From: Comamonas suwonensis
GTDB lineage: Bacteria > Pseudomonadota > Gammaproteobacteria > Burkholderiales > Burkholderiaceae_C
Length of the DNA stretch: 64,000 bases
Direction of reading: 5' to 3'
NCBI RefSeq assembly: GCF_012844455.2
Contig: NZ_JABBCQ020000017.1
Coordinates: forward strand, 1-64,000
The notes beneath the pieces are model-generated. The model was given only the letters and a program-made list of their open reading frames with translations, had not been told where the DNA came from and made no database searches. How positions within the stretch are numbered: the first letter of the stretch is position 1; the number at the start of each line of letters is the position of its first letter. Below, one piece after another: positions 52,949 to 62,249 of the stretch. Made by a program: the position numbers and the translations under genes.

Positions 52949-54358
52949 TCAAGCCCTGGCCCAGACCAGGTTGAGCAGGCCCATCAGCGCCACAGCGACC
53001 AGATCCACGACCAGCACGCTTTGCTGCACCCAGCGCCGCTGGGCTGCCCCCTCTGGCACCAGTTGCACCGCCATCTCCACCTTGCCGGGCGAAGCCATGA
53101 GCAATAGCGAGGCACTGACGTTGTGCACGGCCATAAAGGGCAGCAGTGGTGCGTTCAGCGCCCGGGCAATCTCGGCCTGGGTGGCCGCAAACATGGCATT
53201 GGCACCGGTGTTGGAGCCGGTCACAAAACCGCCCAGCGCCCCGACAAAAGGAGCGGCCAGAAGGTACAGCGGCCCGCTCTGGGCCAGCGCATGCGCCAGC
53301 TCTGCGGCCATGCCCGAGACCGCCATCAACACCCCCAGCGTGATAAACAGCGCCGTCACCGGAGCAACCTGAGCCCAGGAACGCCAGACGCGCTGCAGCG
53401 ACTCACGCTCCGGCAGACCCCGCGCGAAAAAGCCAGCGGCCAGCAGCAGCCACAAGCCTGGTGAAGCCAGTCCATGCCAGAGGCCGGGCAGACCCAAGGC
53501 TCGCACCAGCACCCCGGCCACCAGCACCCCGCCCAGCAGTAGCACATAGGCCGCCAGCGCCCGTCGTCCCAAAGGATGCAAGGGCTGAGCCTGCTGAAGC
53601 GCGCGCATGCGCAACAAATGAAAGCCCACGACCACCAAGGCACCCAGCGCGCCCGCAGGTGCCGTGCCGGCCACGGCATTCATCAGCGCCACCGCCGCTG
53701 TCAGCAACAGCCCGGACAGCAGGCCTTGCAGCAATGCAAGGCTCAGACGACCGGGTGCACTGCACAGCCCGGCAGCCACCATGCCGGTGATGGCAAACGG
53801 AATCATGCTGACCAGCGCCGAGGCCTGACCCAGATCCTTGAACGGCAGATCGGCCATGGTGGACGCCACCAGGGTGCCCGGCCCCATCGAGCCCCAAGGC
53901 ACGGCGCACAGGCCCAGCAAACCGATGAGCGCCACTTTGCGCGCCGGAAGGCCAAAGTGCGCCAGCAGCGGAATGCCGATGGTCACGCCCACGCCAAAGC
54001 CGGTGACCGACTCGGCAAACGGTGTGATGCCATGCACCACCAGCAGCACGGCCCCTGTGCCGCTGCCCGCGCGCACCAGCAACCAGTCTGCCAGGGCCTT
54101 TTGTGCACCCGACTGGCGCAGCACCTCGGACAGCAGCAAGCCGCCGCCCACAATCAGCACCACCTCCAGCAACACCGGTGCCCAGTGAATGGCAGCCGCC
54201 ACCCAGATCGACGCAGGCTGGGAAAATGCCATGGCAATCGCCAGAAGTGCCGCCGCCACCCCCACCAGGGCGGCATAAAGCGACCGCCATCCCGCCAGCA
54301 GCGCGGCAATGACGCTGACCACGGGCAAGGCGCTCAGAAGCATGTACATTGCATTCAT
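52949..54358 (-). CDS. L-lactate permease family transporter
   Basis: A 469-residue, multi-helix transporter of the LctP family (usual length about 530-560, so slightly short). Typical segments are VVHGITPFAESVTGFGVGVT, PWGSMGPGTLVASTMADL and APFVGALGGFVTGSNTGANA. It would import lactate, glycolate or another hydroxy acid with protons. It is divergent from the XRE-cupin regulator gene over an 87-bp interval with a long inverted repeat, so that regulator likely controls it. Confidence 0.85.
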   Translation of the reverse strand: MNAMYMLLSALPVVSVIAALLAGWRSLYAALVGVAAALLAIAMAFSQPASIWVAAAIHWAPVLLEVVLIVGGGLLLSEVLRQSGAQKALADWLLVRAGSGTGAVLLVVHGITPFAESVTGFGVGVTIGIPLLAHFGLPARKVALIGLLGLCAVPWGSMGPGTLVASTMADLPFKDLGQASALVSMIPFAITGMVAAGLCSAPGRLSLALLQGLLSGLLLTAAVALMNAVAGTAPAGALGALVVVGFHLLRMRALQQAQPLHPLGRRALAAYVLLLGGVLVAGVLVRALGLPGLWHGLASPGLWLLLAAGFFARGLPERESLQRVWRSWAQVAPVTALFITLGVLMAVSGMAAELAHALAQSGPLYLLAAPFVGALGGFVTGSNTGANAMFAATQAEIARALNAPLLPFMAVHNVSASLLLMASPGKVEMAVQLVPEGAAQRRWVQQSVLVVDLVAVALMGLLNLVWARA

Positions 54359-54369
54359 CCCTGAAAAAT

Positions 54370-54407
54370 AATTTCCTATCAGAAAAATAATTTTCTCATA
54401 GGAAATT
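54370..54407. promoter_or_regulatory. Inverted repeat between the permease and XRE-cupin genes
   Basis: AATTTCCTAT-c-AGAAAA and TTTTCT-c-ATAGGAAATT form near-perfect arms (one mismatch) around a four-base spacer, just before both divergent starts. It is the natural operator for the XRE-cupin regulator, able to control both genes. Confidence 0.75.
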
Positions 54408-54445
54408 TATTAACGCAATCACAGACGCAAGACAAGGAGCCAGGC

Positions 54446-55021
54446 TTGAACTCCACCACCGCATCGGAAGCATCAGAGCAAGATGCGCTTTTCGGCGCCG
54501 CCGTGCGTGCGCGCCGCGCGCAGCTGGGCATCACGCTGGACCAACTGGCGCAGGCCAGCGGTGTCTCGCCGGGAGCCCTTTCACGTGTGGAGCGCGGCCT
54601 GCTGGCCACCAGCTTGCGCAATGCCATGGCCATTGCACGCGGCCTGGGCTGCGAGCTGGGCGAGCTGGTGCAAAGCACGCCGACCGCGCAAATCACGCGC
54701 GCCGGCGAGAACCTTCGCTTTATCGACGAGGCCAGCGGCGTAGAACGCCTGGCCCTGGCCAGCCCCAGCGCGGGCGTGAACTTGGTGCACTACCGTTTTC
54801 CGCCGCGCGCCGTCTCCAGCCACTTCGCGGCCCACCGCGCTGGCACGCGCGAAGTCTTCCATGTACTGGAGGGCAGCATCGAGGTCTTTACCGCGCAAGA
54901 GCAGGTGCTGTTGCACGCAGGCGACACGGCCACACTGGTGGTGGACAGCGAGCACCGTCTGGCCAATGCCGGCGACACCACGGCGCGCCTGCTGCTGCTG
55001 GTGCTCTCGCCCCTGGCCTGA
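54446..55021 (+). CDS. XRE-family regulator with C-terminal cupin domain
   Basis: A 191-residue regulator: the helix-turn-helix at about 12-65 (VRARRAQLGITLDQLAQASG, SPGALSRVERGLLATSLRNA) and a cupin at about 95-190 (YRFPPRAVSSHFAAHRAGTR, EVFHVLEGSIEVFTAQEQVL). Such proteins sense small ligands through the cupin. The start is TTG at 54446, six bases after AAGGAG; no in-frame ATG exists before the helix-turn-helix. Its stop abuts the stop of alkA with no gap. Confidence 0.88.
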   Translation: MNSTTASEASEQDALFGAAVRARRAQLGITLDQLAQASGVSPGALSRVERGLLATSLRNAMAIARGLGCELGELVQSTPTAQITRAGENLRFIDEASGVERLALASPSAGVNLVHYRFPPRAVSSHFAAHRAGTREVFHVLEGSIEVFTAQEQVLLHAGDTATLVVDSEHRLANAGDTTARLLLLVLSPLA

Positions 55022-55996
55022 TCAGTAAGACTTGTCGGCCAGCGAAGCCCACAAGTGCGCGGCCACCAGCGCGCGCCAGGGCTTGAATTGCGCCAGCCAG
55101 TCGCTGGCGGCGCGGGCATCGGGCTTGTCGGTGCCGGTCAGCAGCCCGATGGCGCGGCGCACGGCCACATCACCGTGCAGGCTGCCGTCGGGCCAGCCGT
55201 AGCCGCGCAGCAGGCAGTAGTTCACCGTCCACGGGCCAATGCCTTTGACAGCCAGCAACTGCTGGGCCATGACCTCGACGGTTGACTCATTCCACAGCCC
55301 CCGCGCGCTTTGCTGTGCCCAGTCATCCAGCGGCAGCAAGCCCTCTTGTACCGCCCGCGCCACGCACAGCAAAGTCCGGGCCTTGGCCTGAGAAAAGCCC
55401 AGATCCCGCAGCGCGCCCTCACCCAGCTGCAGGACTTGTTCCGCATCCGGGCTGGCCCGCAAATGCGCAGCCTCGGGCACCTGCTGCTGGGTTGATGAAT
55501 GCAATGGCAAACCTGCCGCCTCGATCAGCTTTCGCCGCAGGCTGACAGCGACAGCCACCGATATCTGCTGACCCATGATGGCCCAGCTCAGCGCCTCAAA
55601 CGGCGTGGGCGATGCGGGCACATGCAGTCCGCGTTGTCGATCCAGCAGCGGCCCCAGCTCGGCATGACAGCCAAGGGCCTGCACCAATGCGCTGGGCGGC
55701 CAGGCCAGACCCAGCATGCGCAGCAACAGGGCTTGAAACTGCTGCTGGTGCTGACTGTGCATATCCGTGTCCTGCACCACATCCCCTGGCCAGTGCAGCC
55801 GCGCCTGGACCTGGCGCTCATTCCACTGCAGCACCATCAAGGCAGGCTGGCCATGCCAGATCAAGGCCTTGAACAATCGCCGCGACTGGGGCTGCAGCCG
55901 CTCGGAGCGCTGCTGCACATCCCGTGCGTGAAAGGCCAGAAACTCATGCCAGCGATAGGGCTGAGGCAGGCTTTGTTGGCATTCAATGATCTGCAT
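55022..55996 (-). CDS. alkA: DNA-3-methyladenine glycosylase II
   Basis: A 324-residue base-excision repair glycosylase that removes alkylated purines. The helix-hairpin-helix is at LLAVKGIGPWTVNYCLLRGY and the catalytic Asp in SLHGDVAVRRAIG; the AlkA N-terminal domain (about 1-110) is present. FEALSWAIMGQQISVAVAV marks the start of the catalytic domain. It lies 108 bp downstream of the ada-like gene on the same strand, so both could be induced together by alkylation damage. Confidence 0.92.
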   Translation of the reverse strand: MQIIECQQSLPQPYRWHEFLAFHARDVQQRSERLQPQSRRLFKALIWHGQPALMVLQWNERQVQARLHWPGDVVQDTDMHSQHQQQFQALLLRMLGLAWPPSALVQALGCHAELGPLLDRQRGLHVPASPTPFEALSWAIMGQQISVAVAVSLRRKLIEAAGLPLHSSTQQQVPEAAHLRASPDAEQVLQLGEGALRDLGFSQAKARTLLCVARAVQEGLLPLDDWAQQSARGLWNESTVEVMAQQLLAVKGIGPWTVNYCLLRGYGWPDGSLHGDVAVRRAIGLLTGTDKPDARAASDWLAQFKPWRALVAAHLWASLADKSY

Positions 55997-56104
55997 GCCG
56001 GTCCTATGATTTTGAGAACTTCCAGCGCTTGATATTCATAGATATTGAACTCAAATCACTCTAAAATACATATATATCAGGCGCTGCCAGCTATGCTTTT
56101 CAAA

Positions 56105-56977
56105 TCAAACGGGGCTGCACTGCTGTGCTTCCCGCAGCAGCAGCGCACGCTTGCGTTCCACGCCCCAGCGGTAACCCGAGATGCTTCCATCATTGCGCAG
56201 CACGCGGTGGCAGGGCACGGCCACCGCTATCGGGTTGGCCGCCACAGCGCTGGCAACGGCGCGGGCAGACTGGGGCATGCCCATTTGCCGTGCCAGCTCT
56301 GAATAGCTAAGGGTCTGACCCGCCGGAATCTTCTGCAAAGCCTGCCAGACCCGCTGCTGAAACGCTGTGCCTTGAATATCCAGCGGCAGGGCCAAACCCA
56401 GCCTGGGCTGCTCGATCAGGCTCACCACCTGGGCCACGGTCTGCTCGTACTGGCTGTCCGCTCCAATCAGTTCCGCTGCCGCGAAGCGCTGCTGCAAATC
56501 CTCAACCAGCCGTTGCGGATCATCGCCCAAGAGCACGCAGCACACGCCCTGCGCCGTGCTGGCCACCAGCAGGCTGCCCAGCGAGCATTCGGCCAGTGCG
56601 AACCGGATCGTCTGATGCTGCCCGCGCTGGCGATAGGTTTTGGGTGCCATGCCCAGCATGGCGGGGGCATCTTTATAGAAACTGCTGCTGGCCTCATAGC
56701 CACTCAGGTATGCGGCATCGGTGACCGACTGGCTGGACTCCGGCGTCATCGCCGCACGCAAATACTTGCCGCGATGCGCCTTGGCGTAGGCCTTGGGCGT
56801 GAGCCCCGTCACGCGCTTGAAGCTGCGGTGCAGCTGCCAGGGGCTGAGCCCCAGGCGCTGCGCCAGCACCTCCAGCGCAGGCACGGGCTCTTCGGCCTCT
56901 AGCCAGCGGCAGCATTGCGTGATGCGCTCATCTATTTGAAGGTCGGCAGCAGAGTGGGAGGGCGAAGGACTGGGCAT
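56105..56977 (-). CDS. ada: Ada-like regulator/O6-methylguanine-DNA methyltransferase
   Basis: A 290-residue protein with an AraC-type helix-turn-helix (about 30-115: LEVLAQRLGLSPWQLHRSFK, VTDAAYLSGYEASSSFYKDA) and a C-terminal methyltransferase domain (about 125-285) with AVPCHRVLRNDGSISGYRWG holding the acceptor Cys of PCHRV. The N-terminal Ada zinc domain, which senses methyl-phosphotriesters in E. coli, is absent (E. coli Ada has 354 residues). It repairs O6-methylguanine; without the zinc domain its induction mechanism may differ. The gene precedes alkA. Confidence 0.9.
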   Translation of the reverse strand: MPSPSPSHSAADLQIDERITQCCRWLEAEEPVPALEVLAQRLGLSPWQLHRSFKRVTGLTPKAYAKAHRGKYLRAAMTPESSQSVTDAAYLSGYEASSSFYKDAPAMLGMAPKTYRQRGQHQTIRFALAECSLGSLLVASTAQGVCCVLLGDDPQRLVEDLQQRFAAAELIGADSQYEQTVAQVVSLIEQPRLGLALPLDIQGTAFQQRVWQALQKIPAGQTLSYSELARQMGMPQSARAVASAVAANPIAVAVPCHRVLRNDGSISGYRWGVERKRALLLREAQQCSPV

Positions 56978-57122
56978 GGCATGAATCTGGGCAAGGGCTT
57001 GGCGTCAATAACAGGAATGACTTTACGCAAAGCTTTTGCATCTTGCATCCACGTTCTTGCAGTCTTTATGCGTCTGGATTCGGTTACGCTGACTACACTG
57101 ACCTCTTCAGAAAAATTCCACC

Positions 57123-57998
57123 ATGACCACCGAATCCTCTGGCTGCCCCATGCATGGCGGCGAATCCATCGTCCGCGACGAGAAGGCACAGCTCGACTTC
57201 AGCCGCGACATGAGCTATGGCGACTATTTGCATCTGGACCAGATTCTGACGGCCCAGCACCCGCTGTCGCCCGCGCATGACGAAATGCTGTTCATCATCC
57301 AGCACCAGACCAGCGAGCTGTGGATGAAGCTGATGCTGCACGAGGTACGCGCGGCCATAGCGGCGATTGCCAATGCCTCGGGCGAGACCCGCCCCGATGC
57401 ATTCAAGATGCTGGCCCGGGTGAGCCGCATCATGGAGCAGCTGGTCAGCGCCTGGACCGTGCTTTCGACCATGACGCCACCCGAGTACACGGCCATGCGC
57501 CCCTATCTTGCGAACTCCAGCGGGTTTCAAAGCTACCAATACCGCAGCATCGAGTTTTCGCTGGGTAACAAGAATGCCGCCATGCTCAAGCCCCACGAGC
57601 ATCGCAGCGATCTGCTGGCCCAGGTGCAAGCTGCATACGAGTCACCTTCTTTGTATGACGTCTCCCTGCAACTGCTGGCCCGGGAAGGCATTGAGGTTCC
57701 CGCCAACAAGCTGCAGCGCGACTGGACCCAGCCGTATGAGGCCTGCGAAGGCGTGAAACAGGCCTGGATTACCGTGTACCGCGACCCGCACAAACACTGG
57801 GATCTGTATCAGCTGGGCGAGAAGCTGGCCGATATAGAGGATGCTTTCCGCCTGTGGCGCTTCCGCCACCTGACCACGGTGGAGCGCGTGATCGGCTTCA
57901 AGCGCGGCACCGGCGGCACTGGCGGCGTGAGTTATCTGAAGAAGATGCTGGATGTGGTGCTGTTCCCCGAAATCTGGAGCCTGCGCACCGAGCTGTAA
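57123..57998 (+). CDS. kynA: Tryptophan 2,3-dioxygenase
   Basis: A 291-residue haem dioxygenase that opens the indole ring of tryptophan, the first step of the kynurenine path. Signatures are [38 protein letters not shown] with the distal His, [20 protein letters not shown], and [20 protein letters not shown] with the haem-ligating His. It is divergent from ada, about 4.2 kb beyond kynU, so the pathway is split into two units. It ends with a terminator-like hairpin. Confidence 0.96.
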   Translation: MTTESSGCPMHGGESIVRDEKAQLDFSRDMSYGDYLHLDQILTAQHPLSPAHDEMLFIIQHQTSELWMKLMLHEVRAAIAAIANASGETRPDAFKMLARVSRIMEQLVSAWTVLSTMTPPEYTAMRPYLANSSGFQSYQYRSIEFSLGNKNAAMLKPHEHRSDLLAQVQAAYESPSLYDVSLQLLAREGIEVPANKLQRDWTQPYEACEGVKQAWITVYRDPHKHWDLYQLGEKLADIEDAFRLWRFRHLTTVERVIGFKRGTGGTGGVSYLKKMLDVVLFPEIWSLRTEL

Positions 57999-58020
57999 GC
58001 AGCCCTCCCGCCATCGCCGA

Positions 58021-58072
58021 TCAGGCTGTCCCTGCTGCTCTTAAGTGACAGCGCGGGCAGCCTGAATTCTTT
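58021..58072 (+). terminator. kynA terminator-like hairpin
   Basis: TCAGGCTG and CAGCCTGA close a long imperfect stem and an ATTCTTT stretch follows, 23 bp after the kynA stop. Confidence 0.55.
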
Positions 58073-58111
58073 AGGCTGAGGGAAAAACCTAACATCGCAA
58101 CAAAATCCCCC

Positions 58112-59377
58112 ATGCCTTCCGTTCAGAGCGCCTCTCCCGTCCCCCCTGCCAGCAAACCAGAACCCTCTTCCGCCGTCTGGGCCATGCTGGTCTGCCTGCT
58201 AACCGGCTTTGCACTCAGTCAGGCGTTTCGCACCGTCACCTCCATCATTGCCGATGGTCTGCGCAGCGACTTTGGACTGTCCGCCCAGTCTCTGGGCTCG
58301 TTTGCCGGGCTGTTTGCACTGTCCTTCGGCGTGGCCCAGTTGATCATGGGCATTGGCATGGATATCTACGGCTTGCGCCGCACCGTGCTGATGACTTTTC
58401 CGCTGTCAATTGCTGGCGCTGTACTGTCGGCCATGGCACCCAGCTATTCCTGGCTGATGCTGGGGCAGTTGCTGATCGGCATTGGCTGCTCGCCCGCCTT
58501 TCTGGCCAGCACCATGTTTATTGCTCGCCACTTCCCGGCAGACAAGTTTGCCTACATGTCCGGCATTGGCCTGGGTCTGGGCGGGCTGGGGCTGCTGTTT
58601 ACCGGAACCCCCATGGCATGGCTGGTGCAGCACATGGGCTGGCGCGCGGGGTTTGCGCTGCTGGCGGTGCTGAGCGTGCTGTCCTGGCTGCTGATTTTCT
58701 TCAAGGTGCATGAGCCCGAGATCGCCAGCGACTCCCAGCCCAAGCCCGGCTTTATCGAAGCGCTACAAGGCTTTGGCAGCCTGCTGCTGCTGCCCCACAC
58801 CTGGGGCATTGTGCTGTTGGGTATGGTCAGCTATGCATCGTTTCTGACGGTGCGCGGCCTCTGGCTCAGCCCCATGTTGATGGACCGATACCAGTTCTCG
58901 CTGGTCACCACTGGCAATGTGGCGCTGGCCTCCTCCATCATTTCGCTGTTCGTGCCGTCCATGTTCGGCCGCCTCGACCCCGGCCCCGCCTTGCGCCGCC
59001 AGCGCATCGCACGCTTTGCGCTGCTCATGGCGGCCACTTTTGTAGGTCTGGCTCTGGTTCACCACCCGGTATGGAGCGTGGTTCTGCTGCTGGTCATGAG
59101 CACGCTCTCGGGCTACGGCACGCTGATCTATGCGGATGTACGCTCGTCCTACCCGCCCGCCACCACTGGACGTGCACTGTCCATCTTCACCATGGCCATG
59201 TTCCTGGGGGCGGCGCTCATGCAATGGCTGTCAGGCATTGTGGCCGGCATTGCGGAGCGTCAGGGTTCGGACATTTATCAGGCCGTGATGCTGATGGTGG
59301 CCTCCATGCTGGGCATGGGTGTACTGGCCTACCGGGTCATCAAACCCTCGCCGCTGCTGCAGAAGGTCATGCATTAA
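58112..59377 (+). CDS. MFS transporter
   Basis: A 421-residue, 12-helix major facilitator protein: FALSQAFRTVTSIIADGLRS, LFALSFGVAQLIMGIGMDIY, GLRRTVLMTFPLS (loop 2-3 motif) and SPAFLASTMFIARHFPADKF. It probably takes up or exports an organic acid; substrate not deducible. It starts 114 bp after kynA and is convergent with the FAD monooxygenase gene. It may transport an aromatic intermediate (weak inference). Confidence 0.82.
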   Translation: MPSVQSASPVPPASKPEPSSAVWAMLVCLLTGFALSQAFRTVTSIIADGLRSDFGLSAQSLGSFAGLFALSFGVAQLIMGIGMDIYGLRRTVLMTFPLSIAGAVLSAMAPSYSWLMLGQLLIGIGCSPAFLASTMFIARHFPADKFAYMSGIGLGLGGLGLLFTGTPMAWLVQHMGWRAGFALLAVLSVLSWLLIFFKVHEPEIASDSQPKPGFIEALQGFGSLLLLPHTWGIVLLGMVSYASFLTVRGLWLSPMLMDRYQFSLVTTGNVALASSIISLFVPSMFGRLDPGPALRRQRIARFALLMAATFVGLALVHHPVWSVVLLLVMSTLSGYGTLIYADVRSSYPPATTGRALSIFTMAMFLGAALMQWLSGIVAGIAERQGSDIYQAVMLMVASMLGMGVLAYRVIKPSPLLQKVMH

Positions 59378-59427
59378 AAATCGGCTCTAGCGCAATTTCT
59401 ATATGCGTTAGCAGCTATTGTTTAGAT
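59376..59427. repeat. Dispersed AGC-type palindromic repeat, copy 6
   Basis: AAAATCGGCTCTAGCGC, TTTCTATA, TGCGTTAGCAGCTATTG: a well-preserved copy beginning at the stop codon of the MFS gene. Confidence 0.6.
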
Positions 59428-59450
59428 AGTGACTAGAGCTTAGTCTTTCT

Positions 59451-60641
59451 CTACAGCGCACCTTCATAAAGCCAGGGCACATCCATGATGCGCCCGCCCA
59501 GAGCGCGCAGCGACAGATCCCGCCCCCAGCGCACCACCCCTGTGGCGTGGAAGATGCGTCCATTGCGCAGCGACCTTTCCTGCACGCGTGCATTGCGCTG
59601 CCAGCGGTTCAGGGCATAGCGACGCAGCCGCAGGCTGACATCCAGATCATGCATGGACAACGCGCTCTGCAGCTCTGCAGCATCTTCAATCGCCATGCCA
59701 GCCCCTTGGGCCAGATAAGGCCGCATGGGATGGGCCGCGTCACCCAGCAAAGCCACCATGCCCTGCGCCATCTGCGCCTCAGAGGCCACAGGCACCCGGT
59801 CAGCCACTGGCCACAAACGCCATTCGCCACCCAAGTCAGGCACATGCTGCACCAGGTCCTGCAGATAGCTGCAAGTGCCTTTCAGGTGCTGCATCAAGTC
59901 AGGCAAGTTGGCGGAATGATCCCAATGATCCAGATCGGCGGGCGGCGGGCCTTGCACAATCACCACCAGATTCTGTAACTCACCCCGGCGCACGGGGTAT
60001 TGAATGGCATGCAGGTGCGGCCCCAGCCAGGCCGTCACCTCGCTGGTGCGCAGGCGTTTGGGCAACTGGGCCTGATGCACCATGGCGCGGTACGCCAGAT
60101 GCCCGGTCACACGCGGCGGACCATCGCCCAGCATCTGGGAGCGCACAGCGCTGCGCACACCATCCGCGCCAATCAGCGCATCACCTTCAATCAGCTTATT
60201 GGCACTGGTTCGAATCGTGACCACGCTATCTTGCTCGGTGTAGCTGTTAACCGACTGATTGAGGTTGAGGTGCACCTCTGGCAAATTTTGCGCAGCCTGT
60301 AGCAAGATCTCGTGCATGTCGGCACGATGAATGGTGACGTAGCTTGCGCCATAGCGTTGCACCATATCGCGACCCAGCGGCAAACGGGCCAACTCTTTTC
60401 CCGTCACAGCGCTACAAGCACGCAAGGCGGAAGGTGAAGCCACCACCTGCTGCAAAGGCCGCTGCAACCCCCAGGCCTGGAGCCTGCGCACTACATTAGG
60501 GCCGAGTTGAATACCAGCCCCGACTTCAGAGAATTCTGTGGCTCGCTCAAAAAGGCGCACATCCCAGTCTGCCCGTGCCGCCGCAATAGCCGCCGCCAGA
60601 CCACCGATACCGCCCCCCGCAATCAACACCTGCTTATTCAT
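59451..60641 (-). CDS. FAD-dependent aromatic hydroxylase (salicylate/3-hydroxybenzoate type)
   Basis: A 396-residue class A flavoprotein monooxygenase. VLIAGGGIGGLAAAIAAARA is the FAD GxGxxG motif, LIGADGVRSAVRSQML the DG motif, and LLGDAAHPMRPYLAQGAGMA the GD motif. This group (NahG, 3-hydroxybenzoate 6-hydroxylase, 6-hydroxynicotinate hydroxylase) hydroxylates aromatic acids with NAD(P)H and oxygen. The product of the neighbouring kyn path is anthranilate, but a direct link is unproven. ATG 60641 fits the family. Confidence 0.87.
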   Translation of the reverse strand: MNKQVLIAGGGIGGLAAAIAAARADWDVRLFERATEFSEVGAGIQLGPNVVRRLQAWGLQRPLQQVVASPSALRACSAVTGKELARLPLGRDMVQRYGASYVTIHRADMHEILLQAAQNLPEVHLNLNQSVNSYTEQDSVVTIRTSANKLIEGDALIGADGVRSAVRSQMLGDGPPRVTGHLAYRAMVHQAQLPKRLRTSEVTAWLGPHLHAIQYPVRRGELQNLVVIVQGPPPADLDHWDHSANLPDLMQHLKGTCSYLQDLVQHVPDLGGEWRLWPVADRVPVASEAQMAQGMVALLGDAAHPMRPYLAQGAGMAIEDAAELQSALSMHDLDVSLRLRRYALNRWQRNARVQERSLRNGRIFHATGVVRWGRDLSLRALGGRIMDVPWLYEGAL

Positions 60642-60716
60642 GGGTTCTGATTGTGCCGCTTCAATACCGTAATGAAAGAGAACTTTGATTTGCGCTGGCG
60701 CAAAACAGTCACCATG

Positions 60717-60743
60717 AAAAAAGCCCGCAAAGGCGGGCTTTTT
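60717..60743 (-). terminator. Terminator of the H-NS-like gene
   Basis: AAAAAAGCCCGC and GCGGGCTTTTT pair perfectly around AAAG with T-runs on both sides, 20 bp beyond the stop codon of the H-NS-like gene. Confidence 0.88.
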
Positions 60744-60763
60744 CAACGTGCGCAATCCACAGC

Positions 60764-61054
60764 TTAGATAACGAATTGTTCGCGATCCTGGTCTGCAATC
60801 CACTTTGGCGGCTTGCCGCGGCCAGTCCAAGTCTGACCCGTGACTGGATCACGGTACTTGGGAGCGACCTTGGCACCCGCATTAGCGGAAGCACGCGCAC
60901 GAGCAGGAGGAAATACATCTTCAGCAGTCAAACCGTATTCAGCAATCAGGCTACGAACCTTGCCCACCGCATCAGCGAGTTCTCGCGTACGGGCTTCGTT
61001 GATTTGCTGCTCCAGGTCTTCTCTCTGCTTCAGGAGTTCCTTGTAAGTGCTCAT
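60764..61054 (-). CDS. H-NS/HvrA-family nucleoid protein
   Basis: A 96-residue DNA-binding protein: an N-terminal coiled coil for dimerisation (YKELLKQREDLEQQINEA) and a C-terminal AT-hook-like domain with the H-NS core motif WTGRGKPPKWI. H-NS proteins silence AT-rich, often foreign, DNA. The gene lies next to 1.4 kb of gene-poor, less GC-rich sequence. No clear Shine-Dalgarno is seen. It has its own terminator. Confidence 0.92.
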   Translation of the reverse strand: MSTYKELLKQREDLEQQINEARTRELADAVGKVRSLIAEYGLTAEDVFPPARARASANAGAKVAPKYRDPVTGQTWTGRGKPPKWIADQDREQFVI

Positions 61055-62027
61055 GATTTGCGCTTCTTGGTTGATTAAAGTGAAATCATTATAAATGCTT
61101 GAATCTCAAATGCATGAATTAACGAGTAAGCAATAACCACAATTAAAGATGCTTATGAAATGTAACTTCATGTTAATAATTTAATGTTTCTTGATCTTGA
61201 ATTTCAAATATCCTGGAGATACACAGGTCATCAAAACCCATCAGCAAAAATATCGATTCGCCGAAAAGACCTTCTCAGGGGAACAGGAAAATGCCTGCTG
61301 TCCGCCAGAAATAATCCAACGAGCTTGTTATCGGGCCCTCGATCTTCATCCGGGAAAGCGAGAACTCCCAAAGTTCTTTCAACTCCCGGGCGGCTATCAA
61401 GCCGCCAGGAAGCGCCATCCAGATGGATCGGTCAGGCTTGGCTTGCTTCGATCGATTGCAGTTCTCCGGCGCTGTATTCCTAAAGATCATGCGATGTTAT
61501 GTTCGCCCTGAACGACGCCGCACTGATCAATCACAAACATGATTGCGCCTGTTTGGGAGCGCATCGTAGCCACAACTTTAGTGCCCTCAAGGCTCAGAGA
61601 AAAATCCAAAGAAGCAAGCACATGCTCTCAGAAAACTCGTGTGAGTCTGAGTCCACTTCCAGAATTTCAGAACCTTTGATCAAGCCCAGAAGCTCAACCG
61701 GCAATCATTGACTAGCGAGGTACCAGGAATAGCTGCCCATCTCACACCCTTCAGCGCAGAGCTAAAAAGCCTGGACTAACGTCATTTCGACATCCAGTGA
61801 TTGCACATCAGAGTGTGGCACCACTAAAGATGTCGAAGATCTTTCGTCCAAACGAAATACGTTCTGCAGCGTCTTGTGTTTACTGCCCTCAATCGAATCC
61901 GCTTGCACACGTCTAAAAGCTCGTAACCATTTCCTTTCGAGCATAGTTCATCGTGTTGATTCATTCGTTTTCATCAAGGCAAAAATGGCATTCATTGCGA
62001 CTCCAGCAAATGGAAAAGGAGTGAGCG

Positions 62028-62249
62028 ATGAATTCAACCAAGGTCATTGGTTATGCAGAAAGCTCGAAAACAGCGTCGGCTAGAGTTATCCCACTCGCAC
62101 TGAAGCATCCCCCTCGATTAATCGTTATAAATGCAATAGCAGTCACAACAATAGCGGCAACTGAAATAGAGGCAGCCTCTTCAGATATTTTCAGAAAAGT
62201 CAATCATGGCCGGCTAGTCAAAATGCCACCAAGGAGAAGCACAAAATAA
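62028..62249 (+). CDS. Hypothetical 73-residue protein
   Basis: A small frame whose ATG is preceded by AAAAGGAG at ideal distance, the best ribosome site in the 61055-62443 gap. It encodes a helical, Ala/Ile-rich segment with basic ends (LIVINAIAVTTIAATEIEAA), perhaps one membrane helix; no family is recognised. Other short frames in this gap lack ribosome sites. The gap may be the remains of foreign DNA next to the H-NS gene. Confidence 0.4.
   Translation: MNSTKVIGYAESSKTASARVIPLALKHPPRLIVINAIAVTTIAATEIEAASSDIFRKVNHGRLVKMPPRRSTK

Noticed and set aside
61184..61511. Overlapping frames of about 100 codons in the gap before apaH
   Set aside because: No ribosome site, no domain recognised on either strand, and stops interrupt any longer product.
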